A stretch of 64,000 nucleotides of DNA from the NCBI RefSeq assembly GCF_001417735.1, contig NZ_BBUZ01000038.1:62001-126000 (forward strand). Direction: 5' to 3'. Below, piece by piece: positions 54,068 through 62,550 of the stretch. This stretch comes from Streptomyces sp. NBRC 110028. GTDB lineage: Bacteria; Actinomycetota; Actinomycetes; Streptomycetales; Streptomycetaceae. Below the pieces are notes generated by a model. It had not been told where the DNA came from. It saw only the letters and a program-made list of their open reading frames with translations, and did no database searches. The position numbers were made by a program, and so were the translations under genes. Every line of letters starts with the position of its first letter. The stretch's first letter is position 1.

Positions 54068-54541
54068 ATGGCATACCGGTTGCGTTCCGTGGGGCTGGAC
54101 TACACCGAAACCGCCCCGGTCCGACTCGCGTTCGTCGCCGAGGCGTCGGCGCCGCCCGAGGCGGTGTTCGGGGCGCTGGCCGATGTCGAGAGCTGGCCCC
54201 GCTGGTTCCGCCAGGTGTCCGACGCCCGCCCGACGGCCGACGGGACGGGCCGGGAGATCCGGCTCACGGCCGGCACCCGGTTCCGCGAGACGATCATGGC
54301 GACGGACCCGTGCGAACGGTACGCGTACCGGATCGACGAGACGAACGTGCCGGGGCTGCGGGCGCTGCTGGAGGAGTGGCGGCTGGTGCCGTGGCACTCC
54401 GGCACCGTGGTGCGCTACACGTTCGCGCTGGACGGCACGGCGGTGACCCGGGCCGCGGCGCGGGCCTTCCGCCCGGCGCTGCGGCGGGCCTTCCACGACG
54501 CGGTCCGGTGCCTGGACCGGCGCCTGACGACGGCGGTCTGA
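54068..54541 (+). CDS. SRPBCC-family protein
   Basis: 157 residues of the START/Bet v1-like superfamily (polyketide cyclase/dehydrase and lipid transport proteins). The start (VRLAFVAEASAPPEAVFGALADVESWPRWFRQVSDARP) and the RETIMATDPCERYAYRI stretch outline the hydrophobic pocket of the fold. Ligand unknown. Start at ATG 54068 (MAYRLRSV) is preferred to ATG 54056 because conserved sequence begins there. Lies 57 bases after the DeoR gene. Confidence 0.8.
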   Translation: MAYRLRSVGLDYTETAPVRLAFVAEASAPPEAVFGALADVESWPRWFRQVSDARPTADGTGREIRLTAGTRFRETIMATDPCERYAYRIDETNVPGLRALLEEWRLVPWHSGTVVRYTFALDGTAVTRAAARAFRPALRRAFHDAVRCLDRRLTTAV

Positions 54542-54555
54542 GGCGCCTTCGTTCG

Positions 54556-55677
54556 CTAGTCCGGCCAGCGACCGGTCGTCAGGAAGGCGTCGATCGCCTT
54601 CGCGTGCGGCTCGATGTCCAGCCCCTGCTCCTCCAGCCAGGCGTCCGAGTAGTACTTGTCCAGATACCGCTCCCCCGGGTCGCACAGCAGCGTCACCACG
54701 CTTCCCGTGCGCCCCCGCGCCACCATCTCCGCGACGATCTTCAGCGCGCTCCACAGCCCGGTGCCTGTGGACCCGCCCGCCTTGCGGCCGATCGCCCGCT
54801 CCAGCGCCCGTACGGCGGCGACGCTCGCCGCGTCCGGGACCTTCATCATCCGGTCGATCGCGCCGGGCACGAAGCTGGGCTCCATCCGGGGACGGCCGAT
54901 CCCCTCGATACGGGAACCCGAATCGCTGCACGCGTGGGCGTCGTGGTCCACCCAGCCGTCGAAGAAGCACGAGTTCTCCGGGTCGGCGACGCACACCCGG
55001 GTGTCGTACTGCATGTAGTGCACGTAGCGCGCGATGGTCGCGGAGGTGCCGCCGGTGCCCGCCGTGGCGACCACCCAGGCCGGTTCGGGGTAGCGCTCCA
55101 GCCGCAGCTGCTGGTAGATCGACTCGGCGATGTTGTTGTTGCCTCGCCAGTCGGTCGCCCTTTCGGCGTAGGTGAACTGGTCCATGTAATGGCCCCCGGA
55201 CTCATCCGCCAGCCTCATGGACTCCTCGTACATCTTCCGCGGGTCGTCCACGAAATGGCACTGGCCGCCATGGAATTCGATCAGGCGGCACTTTTCCCGG
55301 CTCGTCGTGCGCGGCATCACCGCGATGAAGGGGACGCCGATCAGCTTCGCGAAGTACGCCTCAGAGACGGCGGTGGAGCCGCTGGACGCCTCGATGACGG
55401 GTTTGCCGGGGCGGATCCAGCCGTTGCAGAGCCCGTAGAGAAACAGTGAGCGGGCGAGCCGGTGCTTGAGGCTCCCTGTGGGATGGGTGGACTCGTCCTT
55501 GAGGTACAGGTCGATCCCCCACCGCTCCGGGAGCGGGAAGCTCAGCAGGTGCGTATCGGCGGAACGCTGCGCGTCGGCCTGCACTTTCCGGACGGCCTCC
55601 TTGAGCCAGTTCCGGTAGTCGTGGTCGCTGCGGTCCACGTCAACCGTGTCGACGACCATCCGCGTCGTACTGTCCAC
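54556..55677 (-). CDS. PLP-dependent cysteine synthase-family enzyme (Cds1-like)
   Basis: 373 residues of the fold-type II PLP family. The Schiff-base Lys is in THPTGSLKHRLARSL, the cofactor phosphate loop in ATAGTGGTSATIA, and ASSGSTAVSEAY is the substrate-binding loop. The sequence resembles mycobacterial Cds1 (Rv3684), a cysteine desulfhydrase that releases H2S, pyruvate and ammonia; cysteine synthase CysK is a less likely alternative as the CDPGERYLDKYYSDAWLE tail is Cds1-like. Start GTG 55677 follows GAGGAG. Convergent with the SRPBCC gene, 14 bases apart. Confidence 0.85.
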   Translation of the reverse strand: MDSTTRMVVDTVDVDRSDHDYRNWLKEAVRKVQADAQRSADTHLLSFPLPERWGIDLYLKDESTHPTGSLKHRLARSLFLYGLCNGWIRPGKPVIEASSGSTAVSEAYFAKLIGVPFIAVMPRTTSREKCRLIEFHGGQCHFVDDPRKMYEESMRLADESGGHYMDQFTYAERATDWRGNNNIAESIYQQLRLERYPEPAWVVATAGTGGTSATIARYVHYMQYDTRVCVADPENSCFFDGWVDHDAHACSDSGSRIEGIGRPRMEPSFVPGAIDRMMKVPDAASVAAVRALERAIGRKAGGSTGTGLWSALKIVAEMVARGRTGSVVTLLCDPGERYLDKYYSDAWLEEQGLDIEPHAKAIDAFLTTGRWPD

Positions 55678-55852
55678 GCCGCTCCTCGTACTTGTGCCCC
55701 GTGCCCGGTCCGAGTGGCATACTCGGTCCGTTTCGATCCTAAATGGCCCCCGGTGCGCCCTGGTGCGGCGGCCCGGTCACAGGCAGACTGCGCAGCAGGG
55801 AGAATGAGGCAGCAGCGCTTGCCAGTCGGAAGCCACCGGGGAGGCGGTCGTG

Positions 55853-56179
55853 ATGGCCGATACCGAGTTCAACGCCAGGGGCGTACGGATCGAGCGATTC
55901 CTGCGCTCGGTCACCCGCGCCGGACAAGTCTCGATCAAGGACGGCAGGCTGGAGCTGCTGACCAGCTACGGGCGCGAAATCGACAGCGCCCCGGTGCAGT
56001 CGGTCCGGGCGAGCAAACCGTGGTTCGTGGACGGCGACCAGGCCATGGCGACCGTCAACGGGACCCGCTACCGCCTCACCCTCGGCCAGCAGGACCCGGC
56101 CAAGCCCTCCGGGTCCGGGGCCGCCAGCCGCTTCCTCGACGCCGTCCGATCCGCCCGGGGGCACGCCCGCAAGGGGTGA
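55853..56179 (+). CDS. Small conserved hypothetical protein
   Basis: 108 residues, no membrane segment or signal peptide. It reads as a compact beta-rich domain (SIKDGRLELLTSYGREIDSA, then VRASKPWFVDGDQAMATVNGTRY) with a positively charged tail. No known motif was recognised. ATG 55853 follows GGGGAGG at eight bases; GTG 55850 is the alternative. It stands alone between the Cds1-like gene and an HATPase gene, 185 bases from the latter. Confidence 0.72.
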   Translation: MADTEFNARGVRIERFLRSVTRAGQVSIKDGRLELLTSYGREIDSAPVQSVRASKPWFVDGDQAMATVNGTRYRLTLGQQDPAKPSGSGAASRFLDAVRSARGHARKG

Positions 56180-56364
56180 GCCGGCCGAGTTGCGCATGCG
56201 CGCGGGGGGACCGACCCTGGACGAGCATCAGTATCACTGAGGGTCAACAAGCGGTGACGCTGAGAACCGGCCCACCGGTCGCGCACAGCAGCCACCACTG
56301 CTGCACGCGTTCGTCGCCCGCATCTGCATCAGGCTAGCCCCAACTTCTTCAGGGAGTCGCAGCC

Positions 56365-57045
56365 GTGATCAGTCGTCCTAGCAGGCATTGCACGGTGGAG
56401 CTGCAAGCCCTGCCGTCGCGGATCGGTCAGGTCCGCAGAATCGTGTCGGCGCAGTTGCGCTACTGGCATCTGGATCCGCTCATCGACCCGGCCGCGCTCG
56501 GCGTCACCGAGCTGCTCACCAATGTGCACCGGCATGCCGAGCCGGACAAGCAGTGCACGGTGGAGATCGCCCTCATGCTGGACCGCCTGACGGTCTCGGT
56601 CCGCGACCAGGATCCGCGGCTGCCCCGGGTCCGCGCGTGCGACCCCGTATCCACGCACGGCCGGGGGCTCGCGCTGGTCGCGGCGGTCAGCCAGACCTGG
56701 GGGATGCGCGTACGGGACGACGGCGCCGGCAAGGTCGTCTGGTTCTCCCTGGCCGTGCCGCAGCCCGCCGCCGTGACCGGCTCGCCGTACGCGGCGCATG
56801 GAGCCGCCCGCACCGCGCCGCCGCACCGCGCGACCGTCTCGCGCCCGGCGGCGGCCCCCACTCCGGCCTCCGCACCGGCCCCGGTGTCCCCGGTGACTCC
56901 GGTGACCCCCGTGTCCGCACCGGCTCCCGTGGCGGCGCCCGCCCCCGCACCGGCGGCGGCATCCGTCTCGGCGGTGCCGCCCGCACCGCCCGCACCGCCC
57001 GTACGGGAGCGGGCACCGGCCGCCCGATCGGCCGTATCCCACTGA
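56365..57045 (+). CDS. HATPase anti-sigma-like protein with disordered tail
   Basis: 226 residues. Residues 1-135 are a RsbW-type ATPase: the N box ALGVTELLTNVHRHAEPD and the G1 box VRDQDPRLPRVR with THGRGLALVAAVSQTWG; the remaining 90 are a Pro/Ala/Val-rich low-complexity region (VSPVTPVTPVSAPAPVAAPA). Such proteins usually act through sigma factors or STAS antagonists, none of which is next to it. Start GTG 56365 follows AGGGAG eight bases before. Confidence 0.82.
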   Translation: MISRPSRHCTVELQALPSRIGQVRRIVSAQLRYWHLDPLIDPAALGVTELLTNVHRHAEPDKQCTVEIALMLDRLTVSVRDQDPRLPRVRACDPVSTHGRGLALVAAVSQTWGMRVRDDGAGKVVWFSLAVPQPAAVTGSPYAAHGAARTAPPHRATVSRPAAAPTPASAPAPVSPVTPVTPVSAPAPVAAPAPAPAAASVSAVPPAPPAPPVRERAPAARSAVSH

Positions 57046-57118
57046 GCGTACGGATCGTCACCGGGCGTCCTGGCCGCCCCGCCCCACGACGGACGGGACG
57101 GCCCGGACGTCCGAGCGC

Positions 57119-57412
57119 TCAGCCGGCGGCGCCCTTGGGGTGACGGCCGAACTGCTCGTCCAGGACGGACAGCCGCCGCCAGTACTCGTCCTCATCGATC
57201 TCACCGGCCGCGAAGCGGCGCCCGAGCACCACGATCGGCGACTGCTCGCCGAGCGCCGGGCGGCCCTGCTGCCAGGGGGCGCGTCCGCGCCACACCGTCC
57301 GCCGCAGCAGGAAGATCCCGCCGCCGGCGACCAGCGCCCACATCAGGGGGAAGAAGACGATCCACGGGCCGGGCCCGGGTCCGTCGGCGAAGCCGTGCGC
57401 CAGGGTGTTCAT
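57119..57412 (-). CDS. SHOCT-domain single-helix membrane protein
   Basis: 97 residues. One membrane helix (PWIVFFPLMWALVAGGGIFLL) then a charged linker and a SHOCT-like C terminus (LGRRFAAGEIDEDEYWRRLSVLDEQFG), in which the family motif L..RYA.GEI.EEEY..R is clear. The function of the SHOCT domain, probably oligomerisation or membrane targeting, is not settled. Start ATG 57412 with GAGGAG about ten bases upstream. Same strand as the ROK gene but 121 bases away. Confidence 0.85.
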   Translation of the reverse strand: MNTLAHGFADGPGPGPWIVFFPLMWALVAGGGIFLLRRTVWRGRAPWQQGRPALGEQSPIVVLGRRFAAGEIDEDEYWRRLSVLDEQFGRHPKGAAG

Positions 57413-57533
57413 GGTGATCGCGCTCCTCGGTGGTTCCGCAAGGTTCACCTCCGAGCGTCCCGCCCGGCGGAGCCCGGGTCGTCCTACGGCCGAGGGCAGT
57501 TCGTCTCGTCCCCGGGGAGTACGGCGGGTACCG

Positions 57534-58760
57534 CTACGCCGCGCCCAGCGCCGCCAGCGGATCGTCCAGCACCGGCTGCCACGCCAACTCCGCCGCGCCC
57601 ACCAGGCTGCCGTGGTCCAGCGTGCACGGCAGGATCGGCACGCCACCGCTCCGGCCCCACAGGCTGCGCTCGGCGACGACCGCCCGCAGCCGCTCCGGGT
57701 CGGCCTCCAGCAGCTCGCGGTGGAGGCCGCCGAGGATGATGCGATCGGGGTTGAGGATGTTGACGAGCCCGGCGAGCCCGAGGCCCAGCCGGTCGATGAG
57801 CTGCTCGGCGGCGGCCCGCACCGACGGTTCGGCGTAGTCCCCGCGGATCAGGTCGCGCGCCTGCTGGAGCAGGGAGCTCTCGGGGCCGGGGTCGCGGCCG
57901 GCGGTGCCCAGGAAGGCGAGCGGATCGGCCTCGATGTCCAGACAGCCGCGGCTGCCGCAGTGGCATGGCGGCCCCTCGGGGTTGACGGTCAGATGGCCGA
58001 CCTCCAGGGCGAGCCCCGCGCTGCCGGTGTGCAGCCGTCCGTCGAGGACCAGCGCGCCGCCGACGCCCCGGTGCCCGGTGGCGACGCACAGCAGGTGCTG
58101 GGCGCCGCGCCCGGCACCGTGCCGGTGTTCGGCGAGGGCGGCGAGGTTGATGTCGTTGCCCGCGTGGCCGGTGAGGGGTTCCCCGTCCGCGCCGCGGATG
58201 CCCGCCGCGGCGAGGCTCCGGGTGAAGTGCTCGCGCACCGGCGCGCCCGCGGGCCAGGCGATGTGCAGCGGGTTCAGCGCGGTGCCCTCCGGTTCGGCGA
58301 CCGCGGACGGCACCGCAAGTCCGGCGCCCACACAGCGGCGGCCGGTCTCCCGGAGCAGCTCGGCCCCGGCCTCGACGACCGCGTCGAGGACGTGCGCCGG
58401 GTCGGCGGGCACCGTCATGCGGCCCGGGGCGGTGGCGACGATGGCGCCGCCGAGCCCGACGAGCGCCGCCCGGAAGCCGTCGGCGTGCACCTGGGCGGCG
58501 AGCGCGACGGGTCCGCGCGGGGCGATCGCCAGCCGGTGCGACGGGCGGCCCTGCGCCCCCGCCGAGCCGAGCGGGCGCGCGTCGACCTCGATCAGGCCGA
58601 GCGCCTCCAGCTCGGCGGCGACGGCTCCCGCGGTCGCGCGGGTCACCCCGAGTTCGGTCGTGAGCACCGCGCGGGTGGGCGCGCGGCCGGTGTGTACGAG
58701 CGCCAGTGCCGGGCCGAGAGCTCCCCGGCCCCGCTCGAGCCTTGTCCGTGTCTGGGTCAC
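57534..58760 (-). CDS. ROK-family transcriptional repressor
   Basis: 408 residues: N-terminal winged helix-turn-helix (APTRAVLTTELGVTRATAGAVAAELEALGLIEV) and C-terminal ROK kinase-like domain with GHLTVNPEGPPCHCGSRGCLDIEA, the zinc-binding Cys motif, plus AGNDINLAAL and GALVLDGRL. XylR/NagC-type repressor responding to a sugar or sugar phosphate. Start GTG 58760. Divergent from the MFS gene at 58778, only 17 bases away, so it almost certainly controls that gene. Confidence 0.87.
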   Translation of the reverse strand: MTQTRTRLERGRGALGPALALVHTGRAPTRAVLTTELGVTRATAGAVAAELEALGLIEVDARPLGSAGAQGRPSHRLAIAPRGPVALAAQVHADGFRAALVGLGGAIVATAPGRMTVPADPAHVLDAVVEAGAELLRETGRRCVGAGLAVPSAVAEPEGTALNPLHIAWPAGAPVREHFTRSLAAAGIRGADGEPLTGHAGNDINLAALAEHRHGAGRGAQHLLCVATGHRGVGGALVLDGRLHTGSAGLALEVGHLTVNPEGPPCHCGSRGCLDIEADPLAFLGTAGRDPGPESSLLQQARDLIRGDYAEPSVRAAAEQLIDRLGLGLAGLVNILNPDRIILGGLHRELLEADPERLRAVVAERSLWGRSGGVPILPCTLDHGSLVGAAELAWQPVLDDPLAALGAA

Positions 58761-58778
58761 GCCCCTATTCTCACTTTG
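58742..58778 (+). promoter_or_regulatory. Promoter giving a possible leaderless MFS transcript
   Basis: TTGTCC (58742-58747) and TATTCT (58766-58771) are 18 bases apart, and the GTG of the MFS gene (58778) begins six bases after the -10 box, where transcription would start. The -35 box lies within the first codons of the divergent ROK gene. TTTGT (58775-58779) and ACAAA (58791-58795) form a short inverted repeat over the start, a candidate ROK operator. Confidence 0.45.
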
Positions 58779-60010
58779 TGCCGACATCAAACAAAACATG
58801 GACGGCCATGACGGGGAAACGCGCCGCCGCCACCCCCGAGCGCGCTTTTTCCCAACTCCGCGCCTCCCTCACCGCGTTGTTCGCCCTCGATGGCTTCGTC
58901 TTCGCCGGATGGGTGGCCCGTATTCCGGCGATCAAGGACCAGACGGGTGCCTCCGCGGGCGCCCTGGGGCTGGCCCTGCTGTGCGTGTCGGTGGGCGCCA
59001 CGGCCACCATGATGATCACCGGCCGGCTCTGCCGGCGCTTCGGCAGCCACGCCACGACGGTCGCCCTCGCCGCGCTGCTCTCGCTCAGCGTCACCCTGCC
59101 GCCGCTGACCCGTTCCGCGCTCGCCCTCGGGCTGGTGCTGCTGGTCTTCGGGACCGCTTTCGGCGGGCTCAACGTCTCCATGAACAGCGCGGCCGTCGAT
59201 CTCATCGCCGCGCTGCGCAGGCCGGTCATGCCCGGCTTCCACGCGGCGTTCAGCCTGGGCGGCATGGCCGGGGCGGGGCTCGGCGGGCTGCTCGCGGACC
59301 ATCTCTCCCCCACCCGCCATCTGGCGCTGCTGGCCGCCGTCGGGCTGGTGTTCACGGCGGGCGCGGGCCGGACGCTGCTCTCCGTTCCGCCGCCGTCGCC
59401 GCCCGAAACCGATACGAGCCCGGCGGCCGAGGCGGCCGGCGGAGCGCGGCGGGGGCCCGCGCGCTGGCTGGTCGCCGTGTTCGGCCTGATCGCCCTGTGC
59501 ACGGCGTACGGCGAGGGCGCGATGGCGGACTGGGCCGCGCTCCATCTCCACCAGGACCTCGACGCGTCCGCCGGGGTCGCCGCCGCCGGTTACTCCGTCT
59601 TCGCCCTGACGATGGCCATCGGGCGGCTGTCCGGCACGATGCTGCTCGAACGGCTCGGCCAGACCACGACGCTGGCCGCGGGCGGCGCCACGGCGGCGGC
59701 CGGGATGCTGCTGGGCGCGCTCGCGCCGACGGTCTGGCTCACCCTGCTCGGCTTCGCGGTGACCGGGCTCGGCCTGGCCAACCTCTTCCCCGTGGCCATC
59801 GCCCGGGCGGGCGCGCTGACCGGCCCCAGCGGGGTCGCCGCGGCCTCCACCCTGGGCTACGGCGGCATGCTGCTGGGCCCGCCCGTGATCGGCTTCCTCG
59901 CCGACTGGTTCTCGCTGCCCGCCGCGCTCACCACGGTCGCGGGGCTGGCGGCGGTCGCGGCCGTCGTCGCGTACGCCACGCGCAACGTCGCACGCCCCGG
60001 GGTTGGTTGA
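58778..60010 (+). CDS. MFS transporter (sugar/drug efflux type)
   Basis: 410 residues with 12 membrane helices and a central Pro/Glu loop around residue 215. FALDGFVFAGWVARIPAIKD and LNVSMNSAAVDL mark the group of MFS proteins near the fucose/FucP- and YbjJ-like carriers. The substrate is unknown but the divergent ROK repressor suggests a sugar or sugar-derived signal. Start is GTG 58778 because of the promoter spacing; ATG 58808 lacks a ribosome site and would remove 10 residues. Followed by a hairpin. Confidence 0.8.
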   Translation: MPTSNKTWTAMTGKRAAATPERAFSQLRASLTALFALDGFVFAGWVARIPAIKDQTGASAGALGLALLCVSVGATATMMITGRLCRRFGSHATTVALAALLSLSVTLPPLTRSALALGLVLLVFGTAFGGLNVSMNSAAVDLIAALRRPVMPGFHAAFSLGGMAGAGLGGLLADHLSPTRHLALLAAVGLVFTAGAGRTLLSVPPPSPPETDTSPAAEAAGGARRGPARWLVAVFGLIALCTAYGEGAMADWAALHLHQDLDASAGVAAAGYSVFALTMAIGRLSGTMLLERLGQTTTLAAGGATAAAGMLLGALAPTVWLTLLGFAVTGLGLANLFPVAIARAGALTGPSGVAAASTLGYGGMLLGPPVIGFLADWFSLPAALTTVAGLAAVAAVVAYATRNVARPGVG

Positions 60011-60015
60011 ATTCC

Positions 60016-60048
60016 GCCAGGTCACCCCGCTTGTCGGTGACGGCTGGC
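60016..60048 (+). terminator. Bulged hairpin after the MFS gene
   Basis: GCCAGGTCACC (60016-60026) pairs with GGTGAC-GG-CTGGC (60036-60048) with a two-base bulge and nine-base loop. It is flanked by direct repeats GAATTCCGCC at 60009-60018 and 60050-60059, the second just before the start of the next gene. Confidence 0.5.
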
Positions 60049-60059
60049 AGAATTCCGCC

Positions 60060-60794
60060 ATGGAGATTGCCGAGCTGATCGACGTCCTGGACCGTGAGGG
60101 ACACCTGCTGGCCGACGCCGCGGCCAAGGCGGGCACGGACGCCCGGGTGCCCACCTGCCCCGGGTGGCAGGTCCGGGAGTTGCTGTCGCACATCGGGCGG
60201 GTGCACCGGTGGGCGGCCCGCTATGTCACCGAGGGCCTGGCCGAGCGGGTTCAGCTGAGTGAGGAGCCGGAGCAGGACGGCGCCGAGCTGGTGGCGTGGT
60301 ACCGGGAGGGTCATCGGGCGCTGGTCAAGGCGCTGACCGACGCCGATCCGGCCCTGGATGCCTTCACCTTCCTGCCCGCCCCCTCGCCGCTGGCGTTCTG
60401 GGCCCGGCGGCAGGCCCATGAGACGGCGATCCACCGGGTCGACGCGGAATCGGCGCTGGGGGCCGACCACTCGCCGTTCGACCCGGCCTTCGCGGCGGAC
60501 GGGATCGATGAGCTGCTGGTCCGCTTCCACGGGATGGAGCGCAGCCGGGTGCGGCTGGACACCCCGCGCACCCTGCGGCTGCGGGCCACCGACACCGACG
60601 ATGTCTGGACGGTGCGGCTCTCCGAAGAGCCCCCGCACACCACGCGCGGCGCCGAGGGGGACGCGGACTGCGAGCTGACCGGCCCGGTCGGCGAGCTGTA
60701 TCTCGTCGTGTGGAACCGGCTGCCGTACAGCGCGCTGAGCGGCAAGGGCGATCTGTCGCTGGCGCAGGTGTGGCGGGAGCACTCGCGCGTGTGA
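60060..60794 (+). CDS. Maleylpyruvate isomerase-family, mycothiol-dependent (MDMPI) protein
   Basis: 244 residues. N-terminal DinB/MDMPI four-helix bundle: PGWQVRELLSHIGRVHRWAARYV, with candidate metal-binding histidines in SHIGRVHRW and in ARRQAHETAIHRVDAE, and a C-terminal MDMPI_C domain (TLRLRATDTDDVWTVRLS, then LTGPVGELYLVVWNRLP). Members use mycothiol in isomerisation or thiol transfer; the substrate here is unknown. Start ATG 60060. Confidence 0.85.
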   Translation: MEIAELIDVLDREGHLLADAAAKAGTDARVPTCPGWQVRELLSHIGRVHRWAARYVTEGLAERVQLSEEPEQDGAELVAWYREGHRALVKALTDADPALDAFTFLPAPSPLAFWARRQAHETAIHRVDAESALGADHSPFDPAFAADGIDELLVRFHGMERSRVRLDTPRTLRLRATDTDDVWTVRLSEEPPHTTRGAEGDADCELTGPVGELYLVVWNRLPYSALSGKGDLSLAQVWREHSRV

Positions 60795-60850
60795 GCGGAA
60801 AGCAGCGAGAGGTGAACCATTTTCCGGACCCGACAGAGGACTGATGCCCG

Positions 60851-61096
60851 ATGACCGGACCCCGTAGCCAGGCCGACCGGGACGCGCTCACCGTGGAGAT
60901 CGTGTTCGCCGTCGTCACGGGCGCGCTGCTGGCGGCCGTCCTGTTCGTCGCCGTCGCGAGCCCCGCGCTCTTCGGCGAACTGGGGCGGGCCCAGGAGACG
61001 GCGTGGCGGACGGCCGCCGCCATCGCGGCCACCGCCGGGTTCGTCCACCGCGTCATCAGGGTGCTGTGGCTGCCGCCCCGGAGGAAGGGCGGATGA
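60851..61096 (+). CDS. Small two-helix membrane protein (DUF6332-like)
   Basis: 81 residues with two hydrophobic helices (IVFAVVTGALLAAVLFVAVAS and WRTAAAIAATAGFVHRVI) joined by a short loop, basic at the C-terminal end. I recall a Streptomyces family DUF6332 with the start GPRSQADRDALTVEI; no function is known. Overlaps the next gene by four bases (ATGA), so it is co-translated with the DUF2797 gene. Confidence 0.75.
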   Translation: MTGPRSQADRDALTVEIVFAVVTGALLAAVLFVAVASPALFGELGRAQETAWRTAAAIAATAGFVHRVIRVLWLPPRRKGG

Positions 61097-61992
61097 CCGG
61101 AGACCGGCGGTGGCGGTGCGCGGGGCTGCGCTGGTCCTCCGGCTCCGGCCCCGCGCTCCTGTGGCGCCACGCGGCCCACGGTGAGCGCACGTCGGCGCTG
61201 ACGCCCGGCCGCCCGCTGGCCTTCACCACCGGGCCCGGCCGCCACTGCACCGGGGTGCGCCGGGGCGCCCGGCACACCCCGTGCCCGGACGGCGCGGAGG
61301 TGGCCGCGTCGGCCGTCTCGGCGCAGTGCGCGGACTGCGCCCGGCTCGACCGTTCGTACTCGGTCGCCGCCGACACCCACGCCGACGACCCCCGCCCGTA
61401 CGACGTCTATCTCGCCTGGTTCGGACCCGGGTTGGTCAAGGTCGGCATCACGGCGGCCGAGCGGCAGGGCGTGCGGCTGCTGGAGCAGGCCGCGCTCTCG
61501 TACGCCCTGCTCGGCCGCGGCCCGCTGATGGCCGCGCGGCGCGCGGAAGCCGTGCTGGGCGCCGCGCTCGGCGTCCCGGACCGCTTCCCGTACGCCGCCA
61601 AGCGCGCCGCCCGCGAGCAACCGCCGCCCCGGGAGCGCCGCGCCGCCGAGCTCGCGGCGCTGCACGCGCGGGCGGGTGGGCTCGGCGGCCTGCCGGAGTC
61701 GCTGGCCCTCAGCGCCTTCGCGCCGGTCCACCACGACGAGGCGTTCCACCTGGAGCGGCTGCGTCCGGTGCGGGGGGTGATCCGGCTCGCCGCCGATCGC
61801 ACGGTGGCGGGACGCGTGGAGGGCGTGGCGGGGCCGGACATCCATCTGACCGCGCCGGACGGCCGCCTCCTGCTGCTGGACGGCCGTCTGCTGGCGGGCC
61901 GTCCGCTCGGCGCGGCCGCGGCGGACGCGGAGACCACGGCCCCGGTGGAGGTTCCGGCACGGGCGGCCGCGAGCCCCGAGGCGCTGTTCTGA
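61093..61992 (+). CDS. DUF2797 protein
   Basis: 299 residues. The N-terminal part has Cys pairs (RHCTGV, HTPCPD, SAQCADCARLD) that could form a zinc site; the middle has DVYLAWFGPGLVKVGITAAERQGVRLLEQAA, like the GIY-YIG-type core that defines DUF2797; the function is unknown, possibly nucleic-acid related. Low-complexity, Glu/Ala-rich C terminus. Overlaps the small membrane protein gene. Confidence 0.8.
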   Translation: MTGDRRWRCAGLRWSSGSGPALLWRHAAHGERTSALTPGRPLAFTTGPGRHCTGVRRGARHTPCPDGAEVAASAVSAQCADCARLDRSYSVAADTHADDPRPYDVYLAWFGPGLVKVGITAAERQGVRLLEQAALSYALLGRGPLMAARRAEAVLGAALGVPDRFPYAAKRAAREQPPPRERRAAELAALHARAGGLGGLPESLALSAFAPVHHDEAFHLERLRPVRGVIRLAADRTVAGRVEGVAGPDIHLTAPDGRLLLLDGRLLAGRPLGAAAADAETTAPVEVPARAAASPEALF

Positions 61993-62010
61993 CGCGGGGG
62001 CCGGGGTCCG

Positions 62011-62466
62011 TCAGCCCAGCCATCCCGGGCGCACCAGCCCGGACTCATAGGCGAGGACGACGAGCTGGGCGCGGTCGCGCGCGCCCAGCTTGACCATCGT
62101 GCGGCTCACATGGGTCTTGGCGGTGAGCGGGCTGACGACCAGCCGCCGCGCGATCTCCTCGTTGGACAGCCCGATCCCGACCAGGGCCATCACCTCCCGT
62201 TCCCGCTCGGTCAGTTCCGCGAGGACCGAGGCGGGTGCCGGCTCCTTGGAGCGTGCGGCGAACTCGGCGATGAGGCGGCGGGTGACCCCGGGCGACAGCA
62301 GCGCGTCGCCGTCGACCACGGCCCGCACGGCGCGCAGCAGTTCCTCCGGCTCGGTGTCCTTGACCAGAAAGCCCGAGGCGCCGCCGCGGATGGCCTCGAA
62401 GACGTATTCGTCCAGGGCCCGCGCCCCGGCCCCCGCTCCCCCGTGAATGCGTGCATACGGGTAACG
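62011..62466 (-). pseudogene. Response regulator lacking its receiver domain (NarL/LuxR type)
   Basis: The open frame ends in a NarL helix-turn-helix (LTEREREVMALVGIGLSNEEIARRLVVSPLTAKTHVSRTMVKLG) preceded by the last part of a receiver domain (LDEYVFEAIRGGASGFLVKDTEPEELLRAV). Upstream of this the frame runs into Gly/Ala-rich sequence and a TAG at 62467-62469, so the phosphorylation-site Asp and the first 80 or so residues are gone. Possible starts are GTG 62328 or none. No partner kinase is nearby. It is likely a 5'-truncated relic; an orphan DNA-binding fragment is possible. Confidence 0.7.
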
Positions 62467-62550
62467 CTAGACCGGCCACCCGCCTACGGCGTCCCCCGCG
62501 CGCGGTGGCCGCCCGTACTCCCGCCGGAGCAGGCCCCGGAGTACCGCCCG

